The translations under genes and the position numbers were made by a program. The notes under the pieces are model-generated. The model saw only the letters and a list, made by a program, of their open reading frames with translations, did not search any database and was not told the DNA's origin. Positions 1 to 8,016 of a DNA stretch of 64,000 nucleotides are shown here, piece after piece (positions within the stretch are counted from its first letter, which is position 1; every line of letters starts with the position of its first letter). The stretch spans positions 6,649,501-6,713,500 of the forward strand of contig NZ_CP126980.1 in NCBI RefSeq assembly GCF_030252345.1, given 5' to 3'. This stretch comes from Actinoplanes oblitus. Lineage in GTDB: Bacteria > Actinomycetota > Actinomycetes > Mycobacteriales > Micromonosporaceae.

Positions 1-491
1 CCCTCGTACTGCTTGACCAGCCAGTCGCCGGCCTCCTTGCCCTCCTTGATGAAGTCCGAGCCGAGGAAGCTCTTGTAGAGCGAGGTGTCCTGCGAGTCGA
101 CGGCGCGGTCGGTCAGGATCACCGGGATGCCGGCGTCCTTCGCGTCCTTGAGCACCGAGTCCCAGCCCGAGGTGACCACCGGCGAGAAGGCGATGACGTC
201 GACCTTCTGCGTGATGAAGCCGCGGATGGCCTCGATCTGCTTCTCCTGCTTGCCCTGGGCGTCCGAGAACTTCAGCTCGATGCCCTTTTCCTTGGCGGCG
301 TCCTGGATCGACTTGGTGTTCGCGGTCCGCCAGCCACTCTCGGCACCGACCTGGGAGAAGCCCATGACCAGCTTGCCGTCGCTGGAACCGGAGCCGCCCG
401 AGCCGGCGTCGTCGCTCTTGCTGCCACAGCCGGCGAGCGCCGACACGGCCAGCAGGCCCGTCAGCGCCGCCGCCATCATCTTCACGCGCAC
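1..491 (-). CDS. YtfQ-type sugar ABC transporter substrate-binding lipoprotein (3' part outside window)
   Basis: Exported lipoprotein that would capture a sugar for an ABC importer. The N-terminus has a basic start, a hydrophobic stretch and the lipobox LAGC, then a Gly/Ser/Asp-rich linker. The mature part opens with LVMGFSQVGAESGWR and contains QEKQIEAI and DRAVD, closely resembling the periplasmic-binding-protein 1 family member YtfQ (galactofuranose/arabinofuranose class). The gene runs off the left edge, so only about 163 residues are present. GTG at 491 lies 5 nt after GGAGG (501-497); ATG at 494 would be only 2 nt away. It is divergent from the lacI-type gene at 718 and has a LacI-type operator just upstream. 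The sugar is not shown by the sequence. L-arabinose is an inference from similar operators near araD at 8.75 kb. Confidence 0.9.
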   Translation of the reverse strand, partial: MRVKMMAAALTGLLAVSALAGCGSKSDDAGSGGSGSSDGKLVMGFSQVGAESGWRTANTKSIQDAAKEKGIELKFSDAQGKQEKQIEAIRGFITQKVDVIAFSPVVTSGWDSVLKDAKDAGIPVILTDRAVDSQDTSLYKSFLGSDFIKEGKEAGDWLVKQYE

Positions 492-506
492 CATTACCTC
501 CGTAAC

Positions 507-520
507 TGTTACCGTTAACA
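507..520. promoter_or_regulatory. LacI-type operator 1
   Basis: TGTTACCGTTAACA is a 14-bp palindrome with only one mismatched pair (TGTTA/TAACA arms around CCGT). It lies 15 bp upstream of the substrate-binding protein start, between divergent genes, as expected for the LacI-family protein encoded at 718. A related half-conserved copy lies at 606-619. Confidence 0.65.
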
Positions 521-605
521 AACAAGCCAGCGAACGACAGCACGTGACGTCGCTGGGGAGATTGCCGAGTAGCTGCGACCGCTGTCACAGCTTGCGTTTC
601 GTGAG

Positions 606-619
606 TGTTACCGTTCTCA
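606..619. promoter_or_regulatory. LacI-type operator 2 (degenerate)
   Basis: TGTTACCGTTCTCA matches the operator at 507-520 in its first ten bases and last base. The two centres are 99 bp apart, a spacing compatible with looping by a tetrameric LacI-family repressor. The right half-site is poor, so this is less certain than operator 1. Confidence 0.45.
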
Positions 620-717
620 ACGTGCCCGTCAAGAGATCAGGTTCGCTGTTTCAGACAGATTGCAAGAACGGCGTTATCACTCGCAGCCATCACCCGGTCA
701 CCTGGTAGACACGTCCA

Positions 718-1809
718 ATGCCGACCTCGGACCACGCACCGGACCTCGAACCGGCTGCCCAGATGCCCTCACCCGCCCTTCGGCCGCGATCCGGCAAGGA
801 GCGGGGAAGCGTCATGCGGGACGTCGCGAAGCTGGCCGGCGTGTCCCACCAGACCGTCTCCCGGGTGATCAACGATCATCCCAACGTCCGGGCGGAGACC
901 AGGGAACGCGTGCTCGCCGCGATGCGCTCGCTCAACTACCGGCGCAACCTCGCGGCCCGCACCCTGGCCACCCGGGAGTCACGCACGCTCGGCATCATCG
1001 GCTTCGAGACCACACTCTTCGGTCCCGAGTCGATGCTTTACGGCATCGAGAGCGCCGCCCGCGCCGCCGGATACCTGGTCAGCGTCGCCACCGTCCGCGA
1101 ACTGGCGCACCGCCCGGTCCTCGAGGCGGTCGACCGCCTCGCCCAGCACGACGTCGACGGCATCATCGCGATCGCCCCGAAACCCGCCGTCACCACCGCC
1201 CTCACCCACGCCCCGACCGGTCTGGCGTGCGTCGCGGTGGGCGGCGCCGGTTCCGGCGCCGATCCCTTTCCCACGGTACGCGTGGACAACGCGGCCGGGG
1301 CTCGCATCGCCACCCAGCACCTGCTCGACCTCGGCCACGCCACCGTGCACCACGCGGCCGGGCCACCCGACTGGCCGGAGGCGCAGGCCCGGGTCGACGG
1401 CTGGCGGGAGACGCTCTACGCGGCCGGGGCCGTGGTGCCGCCGGTGACGCCGGGGTGGTGGGACGCCGCTGCCGGTTACGAGCAGGGGCGCCGGCTGGCC
1501 GCCGACCCGTCGGTGACCGCGGTGTTCTGCGCCAACGACCGGATCGCGCTGGGCATGCTGCGGGCGCTGCACGAGGCCGGGCGGCGGGTGCCGGAGGAGG
1601 TGAGCGTGGTCGGTTTCGACGACATGCCGGACTCGGGGTATTTCCTGCCGCCGCTGACCACTGTGCACCAGGACTTCGCCGAGATGGGGCGGCGGGCGCT
1701 GGCCCTCCTGCTGCACCACATGGCCCACGCGGACGGCGAAAGCCCGCCGTCGAACGTCATCGTCGCCCCGGAGCTGGTCCGGCGCGCGAGCACCGCTGCC
1801 CGCTCCTGA
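718..1809 (+). CDS. LacI family transcriptional regulator
   Basis: Sugar-responsive DNA-binding regulator. A LacI-type helix-turn-helix (MRDVAKLAGVSHQTVSRVI, about residues 33-51) is followed by hinge residues with NYRRNLAARTLA and a periplasmic-binding-protein-like effector domain (IIGFETTLF; VFCANDRIALGML; VSVVGFDDMP near the C-terminus). The first 30 residues precede the usual family start, so ATG at 814 (residue 33) is a real alternative; neither start has a strong Shine-Dalgarno. It is divergent from the YtfQ-type binding-protein gene, with operators at 507-520 and 606-619 between them. It probably represses that transporter and perhaps araD (8017-8730), which is preceded by similar sites. 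The effector is unknown. Confidence 0.93.
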   Translation: MPTSDHAPDLEPAAQMPSPALRPRSGKERGSVMRDVAKLAGVSHQTVSRVINDHPNVRAETRERVLAAMRSLNYRRNLAARTLATRESRTLGIIGFETTLFGPESMLYGIESAARAAGYLVSVATVRELAHRPVLEAVDRLAQHDVDGIIAIAPKPAVTTALTHAPTGLACVAVGGAGSGADPFPTVRVDNAAGARIATQHLLDLGHATVHHAAGPPDWPEAQARVDGWRETLYAAGAVVPPVTPGWWDAAAGYEQGRRLAADPSVTAVFCANDRIALGMLRALHEAGRRVPEEVSVVGFDDMPDSGYFLPPLTTVHQDFAEMGRRALALLLHHMAHADGESPPSNVIVAPELVRRASTAARS

Positions 1810-2347
1810 TCCATCCCGGTCACCGCCCCGGCTGCCGGTCACCTCGGCGTGTTCTCACGTGGTCACGCGACTGCGGGCAGGGGTTGATCCGCCTCACCCG
1901 CAGTGGTGAATGAACCCGCCTCGCCGCACTCATCGCCGTTACAGTCCGAGAGGTGTTCGACGGCGACACAGGATCATCGATCCACCCGGCACACCGCCGG
2001 GCTCACCGAGCGCGCCGGTTGTCCGCTATCGTCGGCCCCTACGCCACTCGCTCGCCGTCCTCGCCTCACCTGACGGCTCCCCCGGCGGCGCGCCTCGTCC
2101 CCGCGTCGGGTTTCGCCGTTTCCGGCCGCACCCCGGCCAGCGCCCCGTCAGTTCCGACCATCCCCGCCGGACCCGGCCGGCGTCTCCGACCCGGCGAGCC
2201 ACTGGCTCACGCCGCGCACCGGGCGGCATTCGTCACCACCCGGAGATATCCGGACATCAGCACCGGCCGCCGATTCCGAGGGTGGACCAGAGACCGCTGA
2301 ACTGCCTGCGTAGAGCTGATCTGTCGTAGGGAGCGACGAAAGGACAG
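1810..2347. other. Intergenic stretch without a convincing gene
   Basis: Open frames exist here (for example a GTG-initiated frame at 1953-2300), but third-position GC is only about 78 percent, clearly below neighbouring genes. The predicted products are Arg/Pro/Ser/Ala-rich without recognisable structure. Apart from the hairpin at 1870-1904 I see no organised feature. The segment 2300-2347 carries the leader and ribosome-binding site of the next gene. Confidence 0.5.
1870..1904 (+). terminator. Possible weak terminator after lacI-type gene
   Basis: ACTGCGGG (1870-1877) and CCCGCAGT (1897-1904) form an 8-bp perfect stem with a 19-nt loop 60 bp after the regulator stop. There is no T-tract, which is common in GC-rich actinobacteria. 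Confidence 0.35.
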
Positions 2348-3079
2348 GTGATCGGATTGGGAACGCGATCCGGGTTCTCCGGAAACGTCCCGGGATGGCT
2401 GCGCCGCCGACGGCACCCCCGGCTCTCCGGCACTCTCCGCATCCGTGACGCCGTCGGCCGCGACCTCACCATCCCGCTCCGCGGCCGAGCCGCCGTCCTC
2501 ACCACCGGCGGCACCGGCCTGACCGGCCACGGCGAAGTCTGGGCCGTACACACCGACCCGGACGCCACAGTGACCAGCTTGATGATCTGCTACGGCCGGA
2601 CCGACTCCCCCGGCGACCGCGAATCCGGCCTCTGTCCATCCGGCGCCACCGTCACGCTCGCCGGAACCCAGTTCACCTGGCACTGCCCCACCACCAGCCC
2701 GGAACCCGGCCCGGCAGCCGCGAGCATCCCGCACCCCCGCCCAGCCGCCACAGCGCCCAGGCCCGACGGCGCGACCGCCGAAGTCAGCGACACGGCCGAC
2801 GCCGCAGCCGGCGGGACGGTGAACGCGGCGACCACGGGCAGCCACCGCGCAGCGAGCAGCGGCGCGGACGGCGGGAGCCGCGACACGGACAGCACCACGA
2901 CCAACCGGAGGCGCGACACCGACAGCGCCGCGACCAACCAGAGCCGGGACACGGGCAACATCGCCCCGTCGGCCGGGCGGGATCCTGGTTCGGGTCGCAA
3001 CGTACGGCCACCGCTTCCCCGCACCGGTAACAGCCGGGTCACCCCGTCCGGGCTGCGCCAGCCCTCGCCGGAGACATAG
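2348..3079 (+). CDS. Hypothetical protein with N-terminal beta-rich domain and disordered tail
   Basis: Not recognised. GTG start at 2348 has AAAGGA a few bases upstream. Residues 1 to about 110 (RIRDAVGRDLTIPLRGRA, GHGEVWAVHTD, TFTW-like end) look like a compact beta-rich domain with two or three Cys. The rest is low-complexity Ala/Thr/Asp/Arg sequence with loose repeats around RDTDS and TTTN, about 120 residues. Codon positions in the N-terminal part show strong GC3 bias, supporting it as a real gene on this strand. No signal peptide or membrane segment is evident. It stands alone, with convergent orientation to the next gene. The C-terminal limit is less certain than the N-terminal half because the tail is compositionally simple. 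Confidence 0.6.
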   Translation: MIGLGTRSGFSGNVPGWLRRRRHPRLSGTLRIRDAVGRDLTIPLRGRAAVLTTGGTGLTGHGEVWAVHTDPDATVTSLMICYGRTDSPGDRESGLCPSGATVTLAGTQFTWHCPTTSPEPGPAAASIPHPRPAATAPRPDGATAEVSDTADAAAGGTVNAATTGSHRAASSGADGGSRDTDSTTTNRRRDTDSAATNQSRDTGNIAPSAGRDPGSGRNVRPPLPRTGNSRVTPSGLRQPSPET

Positions 3080-3303
3080 TGCCTTCCGGCCGGAGCGCCG
3101 GAGATCGCCCGACCCACCGTGAGCCACGGAGCCGGCCCGTCCCGCCACCCGCGGGCGTGGTGCGGGAGACGGGGCGAGCGCTCCGCGGCGTACCGAAAGG
3201 GTGGAGTGCTTGGCGCGGCCTGGGACGGTGGGCGGACCTCGGGCCGAGCGGACCTGAGCGACTCGCGTGCGACGAAGCGACCGCGACGGAGCGGCACGGG
3301 TGG

Positions 3304-4236
3304 TCAGGCGAGTTGCGCGATGAGGTCGCGGAAGGTGGCGAAGGCCGGCTTCGGGGTGTAGTCGTCGCGGAGGATACCCAGCTGGAAGAGCGGGTCGGGG
3401 GTGGCGGAGTTGGCGTCGCGGAGAGCGTGGTGCTCGTAGGTGTCGATGTTGAGGGTGGTGGCGTGGGCCGACACCAGGTCGACGACGAGGGCCAGCACCT
3501 CGGCCTGGCGGGACTCGGGACGGTCCGGACCGGTGCCCCAGCCGTGCTCGCAGATGTGGATCGGGAGCGTGCCGGGCAGGCCGGCGGCGGCCAGGCTCTG
3601 GGTGCGGAAACCGGTCAGCGCGGCGGCGACGACCTCGGACAGATCGCCGGGCGCGATGGGGCGGAAGACATCCGGGAAGAAGTCGAGGCCGGCGTAATCG
3701 AGGGCGTCCCGGAACTCGTCGCCGCCACGTTTGCCGAGATCGGTCCAGAACTCCTGGGCGGGGTCGAAGTCCAGGGTGGAGTTGCAGCCGATGCGCACGT
3801 CGAGCCCGAGACGGCCCGCCTCGCGTCTGGCCTCGATGACGCCGGCGACCACAGCGTCCCGGACGACCGGCGAGCCGCCGTCACCGCCCAGACCGGCATG
3901 GTTCGGCTCCTCGGCGATCTGCAGGCAGGCCAGACGGTCGCCGTGCCGGCGCAGCTGGGTGCGGAGGAATTCGAGCCAGCCGGTGAGATCCGGGTTGTCC
4001 GAGCGGAAGCAGGTGACCAGGTCCAGGCGGCGGTGACCGGTGGCGAACTGGACCGGCTCGGGCGGGGCCTCGGGCACCCGGGGCGGCTCGTCGGCGTAGT
4101 GCACATAGCCACGGACCAGGGAGACCCCCAGCTCGTCGAGGGCGGCCACGATCCTGGCGGGATCGTCGGGCGGGCCCTGGGTCTCCGGGTCGTCGGTGAG
4201 GTGGCCGCCCGGGTAGATGCCGAAGGTGAGAGTCAT
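3304..4236 (-). CDS. TIM-barrel glycoside-hydrolase-like protein
   Basis: Probably a (beta/alpha)8 hydrolase-like enzyme of the glycosidase superfamily. Suggestive segments are FGIYPGG, LVRGYVHYAD, CLQIAEEPNH (position of a typical acid/base 'xEPN' motif), DFFPDVF and IHICEHGWGTG (a second Glu near the C-terminal end of a strand), ending with DDYTPKPAFATF, as in the last helix of many such barrels. The pair of Glu residues in EEPN and CEHGW would fit a retaining glycosidase, but the family is not identified. No signal peptide, so likely cytoplasmic. ATG at 4236 was chosen over 4266 because the longer form would run through the palindromic operator at 4256-4272 shared with the divergent TetR gene. 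Confidence 0.75.
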   Translation of the reverse strand: MTLTFGIYPGGHLTDDPETQGPPDDPARIVAALDELGVSLVRGYVHYADEPPRVPEAPPEPVQFATGHRRLDLVTCFRSDNPDLTGWLEFLRTQLRRHGDRLACLQIAEEPNHAGLGGDGGSPVVRDAVVAGVIEARREAGRLGLDVRIGCNSTLDFDPAQEFWTDLGKRGGDEFRDALDYAGLDFFPDVFRPIAPGDLSEVVAAALTGFRTQSLAAAGLPGTLPIHICEHGWGTGPDRPESRQAEVLALVVDLVSAHATTLNIDTYEHHALRDANSATPDPLFQLGILRDDYTPKPAFATFRDLIAQLA

Positions 4237-4255
4237 GCCGACACCATAGGCGATT

Positions 4256-4272
4256 CTTGGTGTCACACCAAG
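4256..4272. promoter_or_regulatory. Palindromic TetR operator
   Basis: CTTGGTGTCACACCAAG is a perfect 8+1+8 inverted repeat in the 62-bp gap between the hydrolase-like gene (start 4236) and the tetR gene (start 4299). Its position and symmetry fit autoregulation and co-regulation by the TetR protein encoded next to it. Confidence 0.75.
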
Positions 4273-4298
4273 TTTTAAGTGACGCTAGGATTCGCTCC

Positions 4299-4913
4299 AT
4301 GGGACTGCGCGAGGAGAAGAAGCGTGCGACGCGGACCGCGATCGCCGACGTCGCACTGGGGCTGTTCCTGGAGCGCGGATTCGACCGCGTGACGGTGGCC
4401 GACGTGGCACGGGCGGTTCCGGTCTCGGTGAATACGGTGTTCAACTACTTCCCGACCAAGGAAGATCTCTTCTTCGACCGACAGGACGAGGTCGTCCAGC
4501 GGCTTCCGGCGGCGATCCGCGCACGGGCCGCCGGCGAGTCCGTGGCGGCCGCGGCACGGCGGGCGTTCCTGGCCGAGATCGATCGCGAGGACCCGACGCT
4601 CGGGCTGCAACCGGGCATCGCCGAGTTCTGGCGGGTGATCGACGAGAGTCCGGCGCTGCAGGCACGACTGCGGCACCTGCGGGACCGGACGGAGTCAGCA
4701 CTGGCGGAGGCGTTGCGTGCGGTGACCGGCACCGGCGCTGACGATCCGATGCCGCGTGTTGCCGCCGCCTTGCTGGCCGCGGCGGATGCCACCCTGCATG
4801 CCGAGGTGCGCCGGCGGGTTCGCGCGGGAGACGATCCCACGTCCATTCGGGATCACCTGCGGCAGATGGCCGGGCTGACCTTCGACGCGGTGGAACGTGG
4901 CCTGCCGATCTGA
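4299..4913 (+). CDS. TetR family transcriptional regulator
   Basis: 204-residue regulator. The N-terminal helix-turn-helix is canonical: RTAIADVALGLFLERGFDRVTVADVARAVPVSVNTVFNYFPTK pattern with the tyrosine/phenylalanine 'NYFPTKEDLF' ending at about residue 55. The all-helical C-terminal domain would bind an effector and dimerise. Start ATG 4299 places the protein just after the operator at 4256-4272; an upstream in-frame GTG at 4257 would overlap it. Probably represses itself and the divergent hydrolase-like gene. Ligand unknown. The gene ends about 100 bp before the NLR operon, which has its own, different palindrome. Confidence 0.92.
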   Translation: MGLREEKKRATRTAIADVALGLFLERGFDRVTVADVARAVPVSVNTVFNYFPTKEDLFFDRQDEVVQRLPAAIRARAAGESVAAAARRAFLAEIDREDPTLGLQPGIAEFWRVIDESPALQARLRHLRDRTESALAEALRAVTGTGADDPMPRVAAALLAAADATLHAEVRRRVRAGDDPTSIRDHLRQMAGLTFDAVERGLPI

Positions 4914-4954
4914 AGCCGTAAGGCTGGAAGTACACCGGCGAGGGACGACCCACA

Positions 4955-4993
4955 TTGACGGAGAGGATCTGCGAGATAACGTTCAGTGAACGT
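4955..4993 (+). promoter_or_regulatory. Putative promoter with overlapping palindrome for NLR operon
   Basis: TTGACG (4955-4960) and TAACGT (4977-4982) separated by 16 nt resemble a housekeeping promoter. ACGTTCAGTGAACGT (4979-4993) is a perfect 7+1+7 palindrome covering the -10 and the first transcribed bases. Binding there would block the promoter. The sequence differs from the TetR site at 4256-4272, so another regulator is expected. Confidence 0.55.
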
Positions 4994-5012
4994 AGCTGAC
5001 GAGAGGACGACG

Positions 5013-5429
5013 ATGGATCCCACAGCATTGGCGTTCGCGACCGCGCTGGTATCAGCGATGGCCACCCAGACCTGGTCGGACGCTCGGGCCGCCGCTCTCG
5101 GCGTGTGGCGGCGGCGTAACGCGGCTGCCGGCACCGAGTCCATCGCCACCGACCTCGACGTCACCCGTGAGCGAGTGGTGACCGCGGGCGAGGCCGGCGA
5201 CCCGGACACCGTTGACGCTGTCGTCGACGTGTGGCGGGGCCGGGTGCAGGAGCTCCTGCTCGACCACCCGGAACTCGCCACCGACCTGCAGGACGTCCTC
5301 ACCACGACGCTGCTGCCGATGCTGACAGACACCCAGACTTCTCGCGTGCGGAGCATCATCATGACCGGCACCTCGCGCGACACCAGCACCTTCCATCAAA
5401 TCGCCGGCAATCAGTACAACCATCGCTGA
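5013..5429 (+). CDS. Small helical effector-like protein with C-terminal amyloid-type motif (Bell-like)
   Basis: 138 residues. Residues 1-105 are mostly amphipathic helices beginning MDPTALAFATALVSAMAT, with LGVWRR and DVWRGRVQELL. This resembles the short bacterial helical 'Bell' domain proposed as an analogue of fungal HeLo/MLKL-type membrane-targeting cell-death domains. After a short polar linker the C-terminus carries STFHQIAGNQYN (residues 125-136). The same pattern, STFNQVHGDQF, occurs at residues 16-26 of the NLR encoded immediately downstream. Shared C-terminal/N-terminal motifs of this kind are the hallmark of bacterial NLR-associated amyloid signalling. Start ATG 5013 follows GAGAGGAC. 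Its stop overlaps the next start (TGATG), so the two are translationally coupled. The Bell assignment and function are inference from pattern, not a domain search. Confidence 0.7.
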   Translation: MDPTALAFATALVSAMATQTWSDARAAALGVWRRRNAAAGTESIATDLDVTRERVVTAGEAGDPDTVDAVVDVWRGRVQELLLDHPELATDLQDVLTTTLLPMLTDTQTSRVRSIIMTGTSRDTSTFHQIAGNQYNHR

Positions 5430-7825
5430 TGACCGGACCCGAGGGGCGGCAATACGGCACCGCCGCCGATCGCAGCACCTTCAACCAGGTCCACGGTGAT
5501 CAGTTCATCCTGCGAGACGGTCCCGACACCACCACCACCTTCCACCCGGTTCGCTCGCTGCGAGCAGACACGGTGTCGTTCACCGGCCGGGCCGACCAGG
5601 TGGCGATCCTGGTGCGTGACGCCGAGGCCAGCCGCGGCGTCACGATCTATGCCATCGACGGCATGCCCGGAGTGGGGAAGACGACGCTCGCGATCCATGT
5701 CGGGCACCTGCTGAGCACCCGGTTTCCGGACGCCCAATTCTTCATCGAGTTGCACGCGCACACGCCAGGCCGCTCACCGGCGCGTCCCGAGGATCTGCTG
5801 ACCGACCTGCTGCTGGCAACCGGCATGACCGCGGAGCAGATCCCGGAAAGCCTCGATGAGCGAGCGGCGCGATGGCGGGATCGCATGGCAGGACGCCGTT
5901 TCCTGCTGATTCTGGACAACGCCGCCGCAACAGACCAGGTGGCGCCGCTGATTCCCGGCGCATCCGACTGTCTCGTGCTCGTCACCAGCCGGCGCCGCCT
6001 GACCGGGCTCCGGCGCACGTTCGGCGCCTCGCTGCTGCCACTCACGGTCTTCTCCGAGGCGGAGGCGACAGATCTTTATGCTCGCTTGCGCGGACCGGCG
6101 GCGGACGAGGCGGAGGAGACGGCCACCGTCCAGATCGTTCGCCTGTGCGGCTACCTTCCGCTCGCCATCACCATCCTCGCCGCCGGTCTGGAAACAGCGA
6201 ACGCGCCCGGCACCGCGGAGGTGCTGACGGATCTGGAAACAGCACAGGATCACCTTTCCGCCATCGACTCGCGGCTCGACGACCAGGAACTCGGCGTGGC
6301 CGCCGCGTTCGACCTCTCCTACCAGCGATTGCCGGCCACCGAGCAAAGGGCGCTACGCCTGCTCAGCCTCTCGCTGGGCGATGACTTCGATACTCACGCC
6401 GCCGCCGCGCTGGTCGACGTCTCCCTCACCGACGCACGGCGGCTCCTGCGCGGCTTGCTGACCCAACGCCTGCTGAGCCAGCCGACCTCCGGCCGGTTCC
6501 GTCTCCATGATCTGATCGCCACCTACTCCCGGAGCCGGACGACCGGCGAAGAACGGACGCCGGCAGTTCACCGCCTCTTCGACTACTACCTGCACATGAC
6601 GGCACGCTGCGACCCATGGCTGCCGCAGCACAGCGGCCGGCGCTCGGCGGCAGTCCCACCGGCGCGGCCGCTGACCACGCCGGCGCCGGCGATCACCACC
6701 CGAGCCGAGGCGGTGCGATGGCTCCGCGTCGAGCGCACGAGCATCCTGGCATCGCTGGAGTACGCCCGCGCCGAGCAGGAGGACGAACGTGTCGTCGAGT
6801 TGACCCGGTCCATCATCGCCCTCCTGCACATGGACGGGCCATGGTCCCAGGCCATCCACCTACTGGACGCCACGCTCGACATCCTGTCGGGGCGGAACGA
6901 CCTGGCCGGGATCGCCTGGACATATGGCGAGACCGGCGTCTTCGCGCAACGGACCGGTGACTATCGCCTGGCCGCGGAGTTGCAAGAAAACTCCCTGCGG
7001 CTTTGCCGCGAACTCGGCGACCGCCACGGTGAAGCCGCCGCCCTCGTCGAAATCGGCATCCTGAAATTGCTCACCGCCGACTTCGCCGGCGCCGAGGCAG
7101 CCGAGGAGCAAGCGGTGATCGTCTATCACGACATCGGCTACTCCCGCGGCGAGGCATGGGCACTCGCGCAACTCGGCGTGCTCCGGCGTATCGCCGGTGA
7201 CTGGCCGGCGTCCGAGGAATTCCAGGAGAGGGCCGCGGGCTTGCTCGAGCTCGCGGGCGATCTGTACGGCACCGCCTGGACCAGTGCCGAACTGGGTGTC
7301 ATCCGGGGTAGATGGAAGAAATATCCGCAGGCCACGGAACTGACGGAACGCGCCATGTCGATCTACCGAGAACTCGGCGATCGCCGGGGCGAGGCTTATG
7401 GCTTCAATCAGATGGCCAGCATCCGTATCTGCACCAGGGATTTCGAGCATGCCGCCGGCCTGCTGGACCGTGGCCTGACGATATTCCTGGAGTTCGGCGA
7501 CCGCCACGGCGAAGCCGAGGCGTACAACATCCAGGGCGCGCTGTTCCTGAAGACCCACCGGGCCGGCGAGGCCCGGGCCGCATTCGAGCGAGCCATGATC
7601 ATCGCGCAGGAGATCGGGAATCCGTGGGAGCGAGCCAAAGCACTCGCCGGAACCGCCCTGTGCGGCTTCGCCCTGGGCCGGGTCGACGAGGAACGGTTTC
7701 AGCAGGCCGTCACCATGTGCCGGCAGGTCGGTGCGACCGCCCGGGTGGAGAAGCTTCTCGCCGAGCGCGGCAAGGTCCGGCAGGGACTCACGGCCGGCTT
7801 CGACGATGACGACTGGTGGCAATGA
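5429..7825 (+). CDS. NLR-like NB-ARC/TPR protein with N-terminal amyloid-type motif
   Basis: 798-residue STAND ATPase. Residues 16-26 carry STFNQVHGDQF, paralleling the C-terminus of the upstream 138-residue protein. NB-ARC follows: P-loop GMPGVGKTT (78-86), Walker B FLLILDN (158-164), VTSRRR (185-190), the GxP-type CGYLPLA (241-247) and LHD (360-362) at the MHD position. From about residue 460 to 790 there are NLR-type tetratricopeptide repeats, about 40 residues apart, marked by GDRHGEA-like segments (for example 531, 571, 611, 651, 691 and 731). This is the standard sensor layout: TPRs would perceive a ligand, NB-ARC would oligomerise, and the N-terminal motif would template the partner protein. 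ATG 5429 overlaps the preceding stop by one base. Trigger unknown; roles in phage defence or self-recognition are inference. Confidence 0.85.
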   Translation: MTGPEGRQYGTAADRSTFNQVHGDQFILRDGPDTTTTFHPVRSLRADTVSFTGRADQVAILVRDAEASRGVTIYAIDGMPGVGKTTLAIHVGHLLSTRFPDAQFFIELHAHTPGRSPARPEDLLTDLLLATGMTAEQIPESLDERAARWRDRMAGRRFLLILDNAAATDQVAPLIPGASDCLVLVTSRRRLTGLRRTFGASLLPLTVFSEAEATDLYARLRGPAADEAEETATVQIVRLCGYLPLAITILAAGLETANAPGTAEVLTDLETAQDHLSAIDSRLDDQELGVAAAFDLSYQRLPATEQRALRLLSLSLGDDFDTHAAAALVDVSLTDARRLLRGLLTQRLLSQPTSGRFRLHDLIATYSRSRTTGEERTPAVHRLFDYYLHMTARCDPWLPQHSGRRSAAVPPARPLTTPAPAITTRAEAVRWLRVERTSILASLEYARAEQEDERVVELTRSIIALLHMDGPWSQAIHLLDATLDILSGRNDLAGIAWTYGETGVFAQRTGDYRLAAELQENSLRLCRELGDRHGEAAALVEIGILKLLTADFAGAEAAEEQAVIVYHDIGYSRGEAWALAQLGVLRRIAGDWPASEEFQERAAGLLELAGDLYGTAWTSAELGVIRGRWKKYPQATELTERAMSIYRELGDRRGEAYGFNQMASIRICTRDFEHAAGLLDRGLTIFLEFGDRHGEAEAYNIQGALFLKTHRAGEARAAFERAMIIAQEIGNPWERAKALAGTALCGFALGRVDEERFQQAVTMCRQVGATARVEKLLAERGKVRQGLTAGFDDDDWWQ

Positions 7826-7840
7826 GTGGGGCGGGTTTTT

Positions 7841-7879
7841 GCCGGCCCGGGCGATGCTCCCAGCCACGCCCGGGCCGGC
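7841..7879 (+). terminator. Hairpin terminator of the NLR operon
   Basis: GCCGGCCCGGGC (7841-7852) pairs perfectly with GCCCGGGCCGGC (7868-7879) across a 15-nt loop, starting 15 bp after the NLR stop. It also lies 3' of the convergent araD gene and could serve both. Confidence 0.65.
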
Positions 7880-8016
7880 GGGTCACGCGATCCCCGCCAA
7901 CTCAGCAGAAGTCGGGGAACGGTGGCCCGAGAGGCCCACCCAGAGACGCACCGCGTTCTGTTCGGTGCTCGCCGGTCGCTGCCGCGACGACGGGCAACGG
8001 GTGCGTCCGGGGTGGG

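Noticed and set aside
1953..2300. Gene in the gap after the lacI-type gene
   Set aside because: Third-position GC about 78 percent against more than 90 in neighbours; Arg/Pro/Ser/Ala composition without a fold signature; weak start.
5231..5428. N-terminal extension of the NLR
   Set aside because: It would overlap the coding region of the 138-residue protein in another frame; ATG 5429 gives the natural N-terminal motif.
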